Assembly: GCA_030141605.1 (NCBI GenBank) | Contig: JAQGDQ010000112.1 | Location: 1-47,500, forward strand | Length of the DNA stretch: 47,500 nucleotides | Direction: 5' to 3' | From: Tubiluchus corallicola | Taxonomy: Eukaryota; Priapulida; Priapulimorpha; Priapulimorphida; Tubiluchidae | Shown here: piece by piece, positions 31,881-42,255 of the stretch | How positions within the stretch are numbered: the first letter of the stretch is position 1 | Layout: each line of letters begins with the position of its first letter | The notes under the pieces: generated by a model | What the model was told of the DNA's origin: nothing | The model's database searches: none | Seen by the model: only the letters and a program-made list of their open reading frames with translations | Translations under genes and position numbers: made by a program

Positions 31881-32321
31881 ATTAAATATTGAATTGTACA
31901 TATGTTGTGACGTCAATACTAACACTTATATATGTTCATTTACAGATTGTATGTTATGAAATGATAATGTAAATAAGTACATCATGATATTTTAACTCAT
32001 TTGTTTATTGTTTACATTTACAAATATAAACAGGTGACACGGCAATGGACTTCAAACACTAATAATACTTTTCGAGAACAAACTTTAGATAAAAACATTC
32101 AGTCTAATGCATTAAACGAAAATTAAAAACAAATTTTATCGTTGTTCTTGAAAATATTTATCTGTTCGTTGAATTTCTATCGTGCAACAAGTACAGTTCT
32201 TATTAAAATAGACAACATGTATAAAAAGGTTAAAAGAAATAAAATAGAATATTAAAAACAAGCCTGGACTATAAATATATTTGCAAGAAAAAATTAATTT
32301 GTAGGAAAATAATTAAAAACA

Positions 32322-32324
<3 letters not shown>
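31881..32324. other. Intergenic, no feature seen
   Basis: AT-rich, no coding frame or repeat recognised. Confidence 0.5.
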
Positions 32325-32406
<82 letters not shown>

Positions 32407-32470
32407 TTTTTTTTTTTTTTTTATTATATTATATTATATTATATTATATTATATTATATTATATTATATT
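32325..32470 (+). repeat. (ATT)n, poly(T), (ATATT)n compound microsatellite
   Basis: About 26 ATT units, then about 20 T, then about 12 TATAT/ATATT pentamers. Confidence 0.97.
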
Positions 32471-32839
32471 AAAAATAAAGCGTTTTAGACATAATTATAC
32501 CGTCATTACCATTCAGCCATTCAGCGAGACGTTGTGGCGCGCTTGAGGATCTGTGAAACAGTACAGCTGCATATGACAAACTTTGTTTTCAGTGAGTGTG
32601 TTGCGCATGTTTGCCGTTGTGGCGCCACTGGTGTGAACTAAGCTGTCTTAATTATACGATTGTCACTGCCTGAACTCTCTTGGGAGCACTAAGATTTCAG
32701 AAAGATTTGACTTACGCGGGTTTAACAAGCTGTTTCTAGACTTCGTAAGCTTGACTAATAAACTCCCTGGAGAAGTCAGATTACTGTTCAACTGCATGTG
32801 TAACTTGACCCCAAATTTTGAAACTATGGATTCTTGATA
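32471..32839. other. Intergenic, no feature seen
   Basis: Somewhat less AT-rich than its surroundings, without coding or repeat signals. Confidence 0.4.
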
Positions 32840-33209
32840 TGTTGTGTTTTGTTTCTCTCGGAAGGCTCGTAGAGAAAACCAGAAAACACGCCGTCAAATA
32901 AAACTAGTTTATTTAGCGAGAATTCTACAACGCAAAAGTATGAAGGAACACGAAATGTTTACAGTAAACGTGAAAATCTGGAAAACGTTTAAGTGTATCT
33001 GAAAATGTAAGTATACAAGAATATGTCCGTGCGAGATTTTCGTGTCCTGTGTGCTCCCGTGTCGGCGGCCTGCTTTGCCTTATACAGCGCCCTGAAGAAA
33101 CTTCCAGAAGTTATGTTCCAGAACATTACAGACAGTTAGACGATCATTCCAATAGAACATTCTACAATGTTCTATGTCATTCTAACAGATGCCAGTGATC
33201 TCCACAACA
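32840..33209 (+). mobile_element. Solo LTR with 5-bp target duplication TGATA
   Basis: The 370-bp stretch starts TGTTGTG and ends CACAACA, perfect 7-bp inverted ends of TG...CA type. It is flanked by TGATA at 32835-32839 and 33210-33214. Inside are an imperfect hairpin (TTTCTCTCGGAAGG...AGAGAAAAC), a TATACA-like box in TTATACAGCGCC, and a palindrome AGAACATTCTACAATGTTCT. It is a lone LTR left by LTR-LTR recombination; the family may be Ty3/gypsy, since the same LTR end sits beside a gypsy pol relic at 26447. Confidence 0.9.
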
Positions 33210-33214
33210 TGATA

Positions 33215-33640
33215 CCACGTTAAATATGTTAAAAATGTTTAGAATAAAAAGGTCAAGCATTTTTCGCGAACATTGAAATAAGTCTAACCTCTCAACAGGC
33301 TTGCCGTTTCCTTTAAAATAACCAGACCAATTAAAACAGTATTTTAATGACTCTGTGACATTCATCGTAAAAGAAACGGAAGTCACGGAAAGGGCAGAAA
33401 TCTTTGAAATCGCTCTGTGAAATTGGCAATTTTGCTAAACACGAAAAGATTTTTATTACACGAAATACCCGTCCATCAATAAACTGCAGTTTGCCTGTTA
33501 GTTCCACGTGACTAAATATTTAAACAGTTCGAAGCCTGAAGAGCGCGCAAATTTTATTAAGATTAAACTTTAATGGCGACTCTCTGTATGCTAACGCTGT
33601 ATGAACATGCAGTGCTATGGTATCAGAGATATACGTTCTG
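33215..33640. other. Intergenic, no feature seen
   Basis: Only chance frames between the solo LTR and the AT microsatellite. Confidence 0.4.
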
Positions 33641-33700
33641 AGATATATATGTATGGGTTTATATATATGTATGTATATATATATATATATATATATATAA
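33640..33700. repeat. (TA)n microsatellite at a LINE 3' end
   Basis: TATG/TATA-rich lead followed by a pure TA run that ends exactly where the minus-strand LINE 3' UTR stops. Confidence 0.95.
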
Positions 33701-34345
33701 TGATCTTTATTTGCCATTAAAATACATTGCTAATCACTGATAAAAACTTTACAGAGATGATCAATCAGTGTTAGTTAATAAAAACTTACACTGCTAAAGG
33801 CAAATGCGTCAGTGCAATCTAAACTACTGTGCAGTAATGGAAAGTAACGACGAATAAAATCAAACATATTTACAACTATGCACAAAGAAATGAAAAAATT
33901 ATGATTTAATTAATATGGCCGTGGATATATGAATTCTGAATTAGTGTGTATGTTGTCGTACTGGTGTGATGGTATTTCATATCTGGTTAATATTAGTGAT
34001 TTTAATTTTGTTTTAAATGCTGATAGGGACTTGATTTGTTTAACCTGTAATGGTAGAGAATTCCAAAGTAGAATTGCTTGTTTGATTACAGAGTTCGTTC
34101 CATAGTGGGTATTTGTCCTAATTTGTTTTAGATTGCTTGTTCTGGAATTAACGATAGGATTTGGAAAAAAGGTAAATCTGTTATTCTGGAATGGTTTGCT
34201 GATGTTGTTAATGTATTTAAATATAAAAAACAGAGTAAAATATTCTTTGTGTGCTTCAATGATTGGGAATTTTAAAGTTTTTCTCAGGTTAGTTGGTGAA
34301 GCTTTGAATTTTTGTCTACCTGCCTTATGTTTGTATGAGATACCG
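33701..34345 (-). pseudogene. LINE C-terminal fragment and 3' UTR
   Basis: On the minus strand an open frame from about 34345 to a stop at 33910-33912 reads KTLKFPIIEAHKEYFTLFFI, NSVIKQAILLWNSLP and ends FIYPRPY, matching the 23180-23573 fragment. The 3' UTR ends TTTTAATGGCAAATAAAGAT just before the (TA)n tail. It is 5'-truncated, abutting repeat family B at 34348. The plus-strand frame here is a shadow. Confidence 0.88.
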
Positions 34346-34347
34346 TG

Positions 34348-34920
34348 TTGTCTATCGAGCAGCTGACTCTGGAAACATACAAAAAAATAAGATTGAATTG
34401 AATTGATAAATAGTAATGCACAAATAAATAGTAAAAAGTTATAAAAGTTGTGGATTAACCAGCGTTAACAAAACCGATGCACAAAATCACAATTACTTTC
34501 AATATTAAAGCAGAAAGTTAAAGGAGAAGACAAGGGGAACCTGAAGTAGCTTTCAGAAAAATCGCCTTAAGAAATTATATTATTTTACAGCATTTTATGT
34601 GTATATCAGACTATCATTGAAAAGATTTTTTGTTTGTTTTGATTTTAAATCTCCCGCAATACTGTTTCGACCGCGCCATTACATGACGTCATATACGCAC
34701 AACGTAAATCAGGGGAAGAAATGGAAATGTTAAACTATGTCCCCAAAACTTTCCATGCAAATCTATTTTACTTAGCACTTCGCTTATCAGCTGGAAAGAC
34801 TTATGTAACTAGAAATAATAATTTAAAAGGTTTTCACCAATTGGAAAAATGTCGCTGACTCACCCACCAGGGTGCACCACTCACTAACCAAAAACGTATT
34901 TTTAATCTTATTGACAAGAT
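34348..34920 (+). repeat. Dispersed repeat family B, copy 2
   Basis: Second copy of the 30046-30630 repeat in the same orientation, with scattered substitutions and small indels. It starts directly at the truncated end of the LINE fragment, so one of the two was inserted next to or into the other. Confidence 0.88.
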
Positions 34921-34974
34921 ACAGTAATTAAAAATTTTACTTAGTAACACGTGTGCTAAGAACGCTCTGATTAT

Positions 34975-35190
34975 TTTTTCTCAAACTTTACTCAGTGTTA
35001 TGTAAACTTGTTTCAAACGACGTATCGTCAAAATGGCCGCGTCTAACGCTCATCGCGGGAGTTCAAATTTACATGTTTTGTACAGCGTTACTGCCACCGC
35101 AACTCCTGTATACAAAAAGATAGTATGCAAATGGTATAAATTTCAATACGACTTTTAAGCTTTATATAAGTGGAAGGTTTTCTTCCGCCT
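34975..35190 (+). repeat. Dispersed repeat family A, copy 2
   Basis: Matches 25165-25390 in the same orientation. The family-B-then-A arrangement is seen only here. Confidence 0.8.
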
Positions 35191-35347
35191 TAAGGAGCCC
35201 CATTGATTAGTACAAATAAAAATGTCGATTATCCAAAACTTTATAAAATTACAACTGGTAATCAGAAAAAGAGACTTGCGTGAGAATTTATAAATCGATA
35301 AATCAATCAATTTATAAATCAACCATTCAGATAAACGATATAAAATG

Positions 35348-35638
35348 CTAGTGATTACTATAAAGTAAATATTTGCCAATTATGTGCACATGGAAACTCT
35401 GGGACCCCCATGAAGAACGACCTCTAAACCAGCGGAAATCTTTGAGAAGAGTACTGAAATTACAATTTTTTATAGAAGTTTTGAAGAAAGATAAAGAGGT
35501 AGCCATGACAACATGATGAGAAGAGAGAGAGTTCCAAAGCGATGTAGTTCTGAGAAAGAAAGAGGTTTGCCTTACAGTTTTGTTATGTCTAGGAAGAAAA
35601 AGGATGACCCCTCGTAGTGGTTGAACTAAGTGTGACAT
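35348..35638 (-). pseudogene. LINE C-terminal fragment, second LINE type
   Basis: The minus frame reads NKTVRQTSFFLRTTSLWNSL then VVMATSLSFFKTSIKN, the typical end of a LINE ORF2 (R....F..R....WNSLP..VV.A.S...FK). It has different residues from the YKYINNI family above. Truncated upstream. Confidence 0.7.
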
Positions 35639-35657
35639 TCAGATCCATCAATCAAAT

Positions 35658-36012
35658 TGTTGTTTTGTTTCTCTCGGAAGGCTCATAGAGAAAACCGGAA
35701 AACACGTCATCAAATTAAACTAGTTTATTAAGCGAGAATTCTACAACACAAAAGTATGAAGGAACGCGAAATGATTACACTAAATGTGATAATCTGGAAA
35801 CGTGAAAGCGTATCTGAGAATACCAGGATACAAGAGAATGTGAGAGAATAAACTCCAGCGGCCAGCTCCGCCTTATATATCAGTGCCAGGGAACAATCTA
35901 GAAATAGAAAGTTCTCGAAACTTCTACAAGGTAAGAAGATTGTTCTAGTATACTATACAACATTCTACAATGTTCTATTTAATTCTAATAGATACCAGCG
36001 ATCTTCACAACA
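35658..36012 (+). mobile_element. Solo LTR, second copy
   Basis: Same family as 32840-33209: it begins TGTTGTTTTG and ends CACAACA. Flanks CAAAT (35653-35657) and CAAAC (36013-36017) are a near-perfect 5-bp duplication. It differs from the first copy by many substitutions and an indel in the middle, so the two insertions are not one recent duplication. Confidence 0.87.
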
Positions 36013-36803
36013 CAAACCTAGGTCAAGGTCATCATTAGGTCAACTCTAAACCTTTTCAGTTCTAGTGGGTCCGCACTGAATATACGTAATAGTTCATTAT
36101 ATGGGCAACCAGGTCTCAGGATACAACAAGATGGGGTTTATAGCTTATAATTACTTAGTCTATAAAATCCAGCTTCAGAACATACAATCGAGTTTTTTAT
36201 AAGTTTTTATATATCTGATAGTCAAACAATTCTCCGTTATTTCGCTTAATCTGTAACAAAAAGTAAGAATTTTAGTTTTATTAACGGCAATTTGTGAGTG
36301 ATGTTTGCACAACGGGCGTGCACGCCAGTATTAAATGTGATAACACGAGAAAAGATATTTACAGTGTGCGGTGCTGCCCTCTATAGGCAAATTTCACAAT
36401 AATAAACCAAGGTTCACTGACTGGGTAAATGCGTTTACTTTTCCAATGATTAACAAATGATAGGTGTTAAAAAATAGGTCAAACATGTACAGTAGTTTAA
36501 ACTTAAAGGCATGAATGTGACGTCACGGCTGGCTTCAATCTACACTCTATACCTAAACAGGTTAGTGCGTCAGTTCCGTTTTTGCCACGACGCAGGGCTG
36601 ACATATTGCTGTTATAATTTTTTATACCATCGTGACACTAGTTCGAATTTAACAAAAGTATTAAAATCAGTTGCCAACAACTTCAATCAGTCTGGAGTTG
36701 AAGAACAATTGAAGATAAAAATGTCTGGTTTATAAGCGTTTCCGGTTCATTAGTTTGGCATCCTTCTGTCTCGGAAGAATGTGTGCCAAGAGAGTCCGAT
36801 CCC
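36013..36803. other. Intergenic, one unexplained frame
   Basis: A plus frame at 36511-36735 (74 codons ending LTKVLKSVANNFNQSGVEEQ) has plausible protein composition but no motif I know and no clear splice context. The rest is featureless. Confidence 0.35.
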
Positions 36804-37232
36804 TGAACGTCTCCAGGGCGCACGCCAGGGCAAGGTGTATGGAGATCCTGAGTTGCTCAGACAACAGGAACCCCCTCTCTTCCTCCCTGGTGTAGTCCAA
36901 AGGAAAGCGGAGCGATATGTTTGGCACCAGGTTGGCTGCAGGAGCTGCCGGAGTCAGTGAGCATGCTGGACTGGTCCGTCTTCGGGGCTCCACTCCTGAT
37001 TTGGAAGGTTTGCTCCTCTACACATGGCCGTTGGGTCACTTGACCTCCTCCGCCCTCTAGCCGTTGGCTGCGCTCCTCCGCCTAGTGTCGATATACAATG
37101 TGGGCATCCCGCAAGCCTACAGCACCTGGTATTCCTAGGTGGTCACCCATCCAAGCTCTAACCAAGCTCTTCTTTGCTTAACTTCGGTGATCAGCGGAGA
37201 ACCGGTGTTTTCAACGTGATTTGGCCGTAGTT
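36804..37232 (-). mobile_element. 5S-rRNA-headed repeat, copy 2
   Basis: On the minus strand a 5S-like head (37113-37232) is followed by sequence about 93% identical over long stretches to 5263-5510: GGCGGAGGAGGTCAAGTGAC, CAACGGCCATGTGTAGAGGA, GGAGTGGAGCCCCGAAG, GGACTACACCAG, GAGGGGGTTCCTGTTGTCTG, ending GGAGACGTTCA. This copy is about 60 bp longer, with extra segments just after the 5S part and near 36935-36955. No clear target duplication. Confidence 0.75.
37113..37232 (-). ncRNA. 5S rRNA-like sequence, copy 2
   Basis: Reads CTACGGCC, AATCACGTTGAAAACACCGG, TTCTC, TGATCACCGAAGTTAAGCAA, CTTGGATGGGTGACC, AATACCAGGTGCTGTAGGCT, so both 5S ends (CTACGGCC/GTAGGC) are recognisable here. The box C region is altered (GGTTAGAGCTTGG). 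It is closer to a real 5S gene than copy 1 but is joined to the same non-5S sequence. Confidence 0.87.
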
Positions 37233-37304
37233 GTGTTGTTATAGTGATGCTTCTGTTAAAGTGTTTACTGTGTAACACAGCAAAGCAAATGCAAACTTGC
37301 GAGA

Positions 37305-37690
37305 AAGAACAAGTCACGCAGCATGTTGGGTTTATTTTACTATTATCACTTAAACTGTTTGTGGTGTGCTAAAGGAAAGAACAAATCACTTAGCATGTTG
37401 GGTTTACTTTACTGTTATCACTTAAACTGTTTGTGGTGTGTTAAAGGAAAGAACAAGTCACTCAGTATGTTGGGTTTATTTTACTGTTATCACTTAAACT
37501 GTTTGTGGTGTGCTAAAGGAAAGAACAAGTCACTCAGTATGTTGGGTTTATTTTACTGTTATCACTTAAACTTAGAAAAATATAACAAAGAAATTTACAA
37601 AGAACTGTCTATAAAGCATAAATTTAAAATTGACTACTTTTGAATTGAAATTTTCAGGCGTGGTGGTTGCTGCCATTCACTAATAATAAT
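37305..37690 (+). mobile_element. Dispersed element with 71-bp repeat core, copy 2
   Basis: Four units of about 71 bp contain AAAGAACAAGTCACTCAGTA, TGTTGGGTTTATTTTACTGT, TATCACTTAAACTGTTTGTG and GTGTGCTAAAGG. They are followed by the unique flank with ACTTAGAAAAATATAACAAA, CATAAATTTAAAAT and TTTTCAGGCGTGGTGGTTGC. The same flank and units occur inverted at 19500-19760 with two units. A single unit end also appears near 38937-38965. The 106-codon frame over it is a repeat artefact. Confidence 0.8.
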
Positions 37691-37889
37691 AAATGTAATA
37701 AAAATTATTCTGTAATAAAAATGTTGACAGCAAGATAGCTTTTCAATTTATTGATCAATATTTTGATGAGTTAAATCTACACAATTCTTGTGAATTTGCA
37801 ACCATTTTTTTAAACTTGATTTTTCGTTGTATTTGCAAACCTAGGATTGTACCTACGCATTGAACGTTTTATCGCATAAGTTCATTTGT

Positions 37890-38830
37890 GACGTAAACAT
37901 CATGAGACCATAGACAATACCAGGCCCCGTAGTCACAAACATTGCCTGACCACAGACAATACTTCTGAAACCACAGATAATACCAGGCCCGTAGTCCCAA
38001 ACATTGCCTGACCACAGATAATACTTACAGATCACAGACAATACCAGGCTCCATAGTCACAAACATTGCCTGACCACAGACAATACTTCTGAAACCACAG
38101 ATAATACTTCTGAAACCACAGACAATACTTACAGACCACAGACAATACCAGGCCCCGTAGTCACAAACATGGCCTGACCACAGACAATACTTCTGAAACC
38201 ACAGATAATACCAGGCCCCGTAGTCCCAAACATTGCCTGACCACAGATAATACTTACAGATCACAGACAATACCAGGCCCCGTAGTCACAAACATTGCCT
38301 GACCACAGACAATACTTACAGACCACAGACAATACTTCTAAAACCACAGTCAATACCAGGCCCCGTAGTCACAAACATTGCCTGACCACAGACAATACTT
38401 ACAGACCACAGACAATACATTGCCTGACCACAGACAATACTTACAGACTACAGACAATACCAGGCCCCGTAGTCACAAACGTTGCCTGACCACAGACAAT
38501 ACTTACAGACCACAGACAATACCAGGCCCCGTAGTCACAAACGTTGCCTGACCACAGACAATACTTACAGACCACAGACAATACCAGGCCCCGTAGTCAC
38601 AAACGTTGCCTGACCACAGACAATACTTACAGACCACAGACAATACCAGGCCCCGTAGTCACAAACATTGCCTGACCACAGACAATACCAGGCCCTGTAA
38701 TACCAGGCCCCGTAGTCACAAACATTGCCTGACCACAGACAATACTTCTGAAACCACAGATAATACCAGGCCCCGTAGTCACAAACATTGCCTGATCACA
38801 GACAATACTTAAAGATCACAGACAATACTT
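37890..38830 (+). repeat. Composite minisatellite of CACAGACAATAC units
   Basis: Built from CCACAGACAATAC linked either to TTACAGA/TTCTGAAA or to CAGGCCCCGTAGTCACAAAC then ATTGCCTGA. Units of 18-20 bp are combined into longer blocks of about 60-120 bp with irregular order, showing two levels of duplication. Confidence 0.93.
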
Positions 38831-39469
38831 GTGAAAATTAGATTTTATGATGGTTAATAGCTCTCGTAACTGAAGAAGGACGAAAGGTCGATTTGCTTGA
38901 AGCAATAACAGCAATGCAACAAACCGAATAAACATGCGGAGTGACTTGTTCTTTCCTTTAAACGAACATTGAGCAAACTTCAATGAATACTAATTATCTT
39001 ATTATTGCAGACCTGATAACTCTGATCATCTGTGTTTGTTAGAGGGTCATTTTAAACTCGTCAAACGTTGGAACAGATTTGCTCATGGAACAATCCGTAT
39101 CATTTACACACTCGTACCAGCAAACAGTAATCTAGATAATTCCATCTTAAACGATGTTTAATGTTTTCGTGTTTGACTGATGCTGAAATGGAGATTTTGC
39201 TGGGATTTTATTACACAGTCATGTGAAACCGAGGCACGCAAATCTCCACGGGGAAGCGCGGAGGCTTTCACTCTGGTTTCCGTAAAATTGTGCAGCGCGT
39301 CGGCGTGACGGGAGTTGACGGTGTGTGGCGGCTGTCTATCACGCAACAAACTTGTGCATCATAACGTTTTTACTGTGACTAAACTGACACCTTCGCGATG
39401 TTATAAGTCTAACAAATCTCGATTCAATGAATTTTTCACTAGACAGGCATAAACTATTATTAAAGAAAA
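38831..39469. other. Intergenic, no gene established
   Basis: Includes a GC-richer patch near 39230-39345. A minus frame there of 63 codons shows no known motif. A unit end of the 71-bp repeat family lies near 38937. Confidence 0.4.
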
Positions 39470-40190
39470 ACCGGACGACAGATGTTATTAATAACAGTAT
39501 TCTGACTCAAAAACAGCCTACTCCTGAGACTAAACACAACTTTCTTACGTATGCATGAAAAACTTGGTACATTGTATCTAAAAATTGTATCAGTATTGTA
39601 CAGCAAGTTATTAATAACAGTATTCTGACTCAAAAACAGCCTACTTCTGAGACTAAACACAACTTTCTTACGTATGCAGGAAAACCTTGGTACATTGTAT
39701 CAGTATTGTACAGCAAGTTATTAATAACAGTATTCTGACTCAAAAACAGCCTACTTCTGAGAATAAACACAACTTTAATACGTATGCAAGGAAAACTTGG
39801 TACATTGTATCTAAAATTGTATCAGTATTGTACAGCAAGTTATTAATAACAGTATTCTGACTCAAAAACAACCTACTACTGAGAATAAACACAACTTTAA
39901 TACGTATGCAAGGAAAACTTGGTACATTGTATCTAAAATTGTATCAGTATTGTACAGCAAGTTATTAATAACAGTATTCTGACTCAAAAACAACCTACTA
40001 CTGAGAATAAACACAACTTTAATACGTATGCAAGGAAAACTTGGTACATTGTATCTAAAATTGTATCAGTATTGTACAGCAAGTTATTAATAACAGTATT
40101 CTGACTCAAAAACAACCTACTACTGAGAATAAACACAACTTTAATACGTATGCAAGGAAAACTTGGTACATTGTATCTAACATACTATTT
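39470..40190 (+). repeat. 122-bp tandem array upstream of LINE ORF1, about 6 copies
   Basis: Units start near 39484, 39607, 39717, 39839, 39961 and 40083 with GTTATTAATAACAGTATTCT, then GACTCAAAAACA, AATAAACACAACTTTAATAC, GTATGCAAGGAAAACTTGGT and ATCAGTATTGTACAGCAA. One unit is about 12 bp shorter. The last unit stops about 50 bp before the ORF1 frame, so the array may be the 5' UTR/promoter monomers of the element. Confidence 0.9.
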
Positions 40191-40239
40191 GTAGACTTGC
40201 ACTAAGGCAACGACTAGGAAGATTAAAGAGTCCTGCTAG

Positions 40240-41327
40240 GTGTGCATTGGCTGTTTTCACAAGTTCTCAAATGATAACGAATCAGACTCTGAGACTGAAA
40301 CTATTGGGACGCAGTCGGAGCCAAAACCCCAAGCGCCGAATGATGCTAGCAAAGCAGGCTTCCTTGATCTACTAAAAACTGAAATAATTCATTTCATTCA
40401 GGAAGAGAACGATATCAACAAGCTGACCGAAATATTAAACCGGCTGAAAAAAATATCAGGTGATCCTGTCATGGATAAACTAAATCAGATAGAACAATCA
40501 ATAGAAAAGCTGTCGGGAACAGAACGCAGACCTTCCGGCCTTACTTCCTATAGCAATGCTGTGAAAAAAGACCTGCAAACGTCTGTTACTTCTCGAAAAC
40601 GTCAGTTTCCAAATACACAAAATCCCATTGTTCAATATGATCCAGCTAGAACAGTTATAATAGAAAATGTTAAAGACAAAAACTTGTAGAGACCAGCGCA
40701 TCAATTAAAACAAATCTGTGTAAGTATTTTCCACGTGCAAGATTTGAAATAGCCTACAGAACTGCTCGAGGAAACATACAAATTCAGTTAAAAGATTCTG
40801 AAACTGCCGATGAAATAATAAGCTCATGGAACCCAACTTATATGGGTACCGACACGAAAGTCAGAAAACCAAATAAGTACTCTATTGGAGTGATCAAAGA
40901 CTGTGACCCGGAATTGACTGAAGACGAAATAAAGGCGGCAATTGAACAGAAGTTCCCAGTAATCGAAGTAGAGCGATTTAAACGGAAGAACGGAGCCAAT
41001 ATGCCAATAGTTAAGGTGAAATTTAGCTCAGACGTTGAACTACAACGTGCAATACAGGAGCGAATTCCTATAAAACATCTTCTGTGCGAAGTAGAACAAT
41101 ATATCCGAAAACAAACACCTTTACGCTGTTACAAGTGTCAGTCTTTTGGACACGTTGCTAAGTGGTGCAGAAATAAAGCCAACTGTGGTAAATGCGGAAA
41201 TCTGCATAAAACATCTGAATGCAACAGCAAAGAGATAAAGTGCTACAATTGCAAAAGTGAGCATGAAGCCAATTCCAAGAATTGCTCTACATACTTAGAT
41301 CAGTTAAAAAGACTTAACCGTATCTAA
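40240..41327 (+). pseudogene. I-like LINE ORF1 (gag-like, three CCHC knuckles), one frameshift
   Basis: The first part, 40240-40689, is acidic at its N-terminus (NDNESDSETET) with a Leu/Ile/Lys-rich helical stretch, and ends at a TAG at 40687-40689. A -1 shift near 40680-40690 continues the protein from about ETSASIKTNLCKYFPRARFE to the stop at 41325-41327. The C-terminal part has three zinc knuckles, CYKCQSFGHVAKWC (CX2CX4HX4C), CGKCGNLHKTSEC (CX2CX3HX4C) and CYNCKSEHEANSKNC (CX2CX3HX6C), as in ORF1 of I, Jockey and R1-type elements, which binds the element RNA. No ATG opens the first frame, so the 5' end is also damaged. Total about 360 residues. Confidence 0.88.
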
Positions 41328-41329
41328 TG
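41325..41329 (+). promoter_or_regulatory. UAAUG stop-start junction between ORF1 and ORF2
   Basis: The ORF1 stop TAA shares its last base with the ORF2 start ATG (TAATG). The same arrangement supports termination-coupled reinitiation in the SART1 retrotransposon (published knowledge). Its conservation in this decayed copy suggests the parent element used it. Confidence 0.75.
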
Positions 41330-42168
41330 GCTGCATCTTCTAGGTGTCTCAGTGTATGCCAAATTAATATCAATACTTTTTCTGTTCGTTCACAATATGC
41401 GTTAGACAAGTATGTAAACTCCTACTACTTTGATATTGTTACAGTACAGGAAGTGAAAGCTAAACAATACGATGATGTGACTCTAACTAATTATCAAAGT
41501 TATGTCAAAAATAAGGACCCAAATACAAGTGGATGTGCAGTATTCGTAAAAAATGGATTGATTAGTTGCAGACTACACGAATTAGAAGATAACAACACAG
41601 ATACAATTTGGGTTTTAGTTAAAGGCAAAGGTTTGAAAATGATTGTAGCTTCTGTATATGTTCTGCCAAACAAAGTCGAGCACATGCAATCAATGCTAGC
41701 TTCTTTCAAAAAGGCCTGCCTATTTTCTGATCAACAAAGCCTAGACGGTGTTATGTTAACTGGAGATCTGAATAGTAGAAGTTTTATGTGGGATGTAAAA
41801 ACTAACTCACATGGGCAACTTTTAAATGACTTTGTTTGGTCTAGCACATATCCAGTACTGCCTGTTGCACCGTTGGTTGAAACATTTAAATCAGCCCACG
41901 GCAAAAGCATCATTGATATTGTATTGCTAACAAACAATCTTGCGTCATTACCGGTGACACAAAGCGTTGACGACGAGGTTGAATTGTTTAGTGGAGCTCC
42001 GTTAATGGGCCACTTTCCAGTCATTACTAAGTTAGGTGCATCTTTCCATAACTATAGCACAACAGCAAAGCGTACTGTCTTCGATTTCAAAAGCAGTAAT
42101 TGGCATAGCTGGTCAGGTTATTTAGAAAATAGTTTGCGCTCTAATTTTGCGCTCCTTAACGATGCTAT

Positions 42169-42174
<6 letters not shown>
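41327..42174 (+). pseudogene. I-like LINE ORF2, APE-type endonuclease half
   Basis: About 280 codons of apurinic/apyrimidinic-type endonuclease. Catalytic motifs in order: CQININ (residues 12-17, Asn), VTVQEV (metal-binding Glu), GCAVFVKNG, VASVYVLP, MLTGDLNSRSFMWD (Asp/Asn), SIIDIVLLTNN, and MGHFPVI in the place of SDHxPV (catalytic His kept). This domain nicks target DNA to start reverse transcription. The frame then runs into a GA microsatellite at 42175 and loses homology before the reverse transcriptase, which lies inverted to the right. Confidence 0.9.
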
Positions 42175-42249
<75 letters not shown>

Positions 42250-42255
42250 AAGAAA
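42172..42255 (+). repeat. (GA)n microsatellite at LINE breakpoint
   Basis: About 35 GA units with a few AAAG interruptions, placed exactly where the endonuclease frame is broken. The Arg-Glu run it adds to the ORF is not original protein. Confidence 0.95.
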
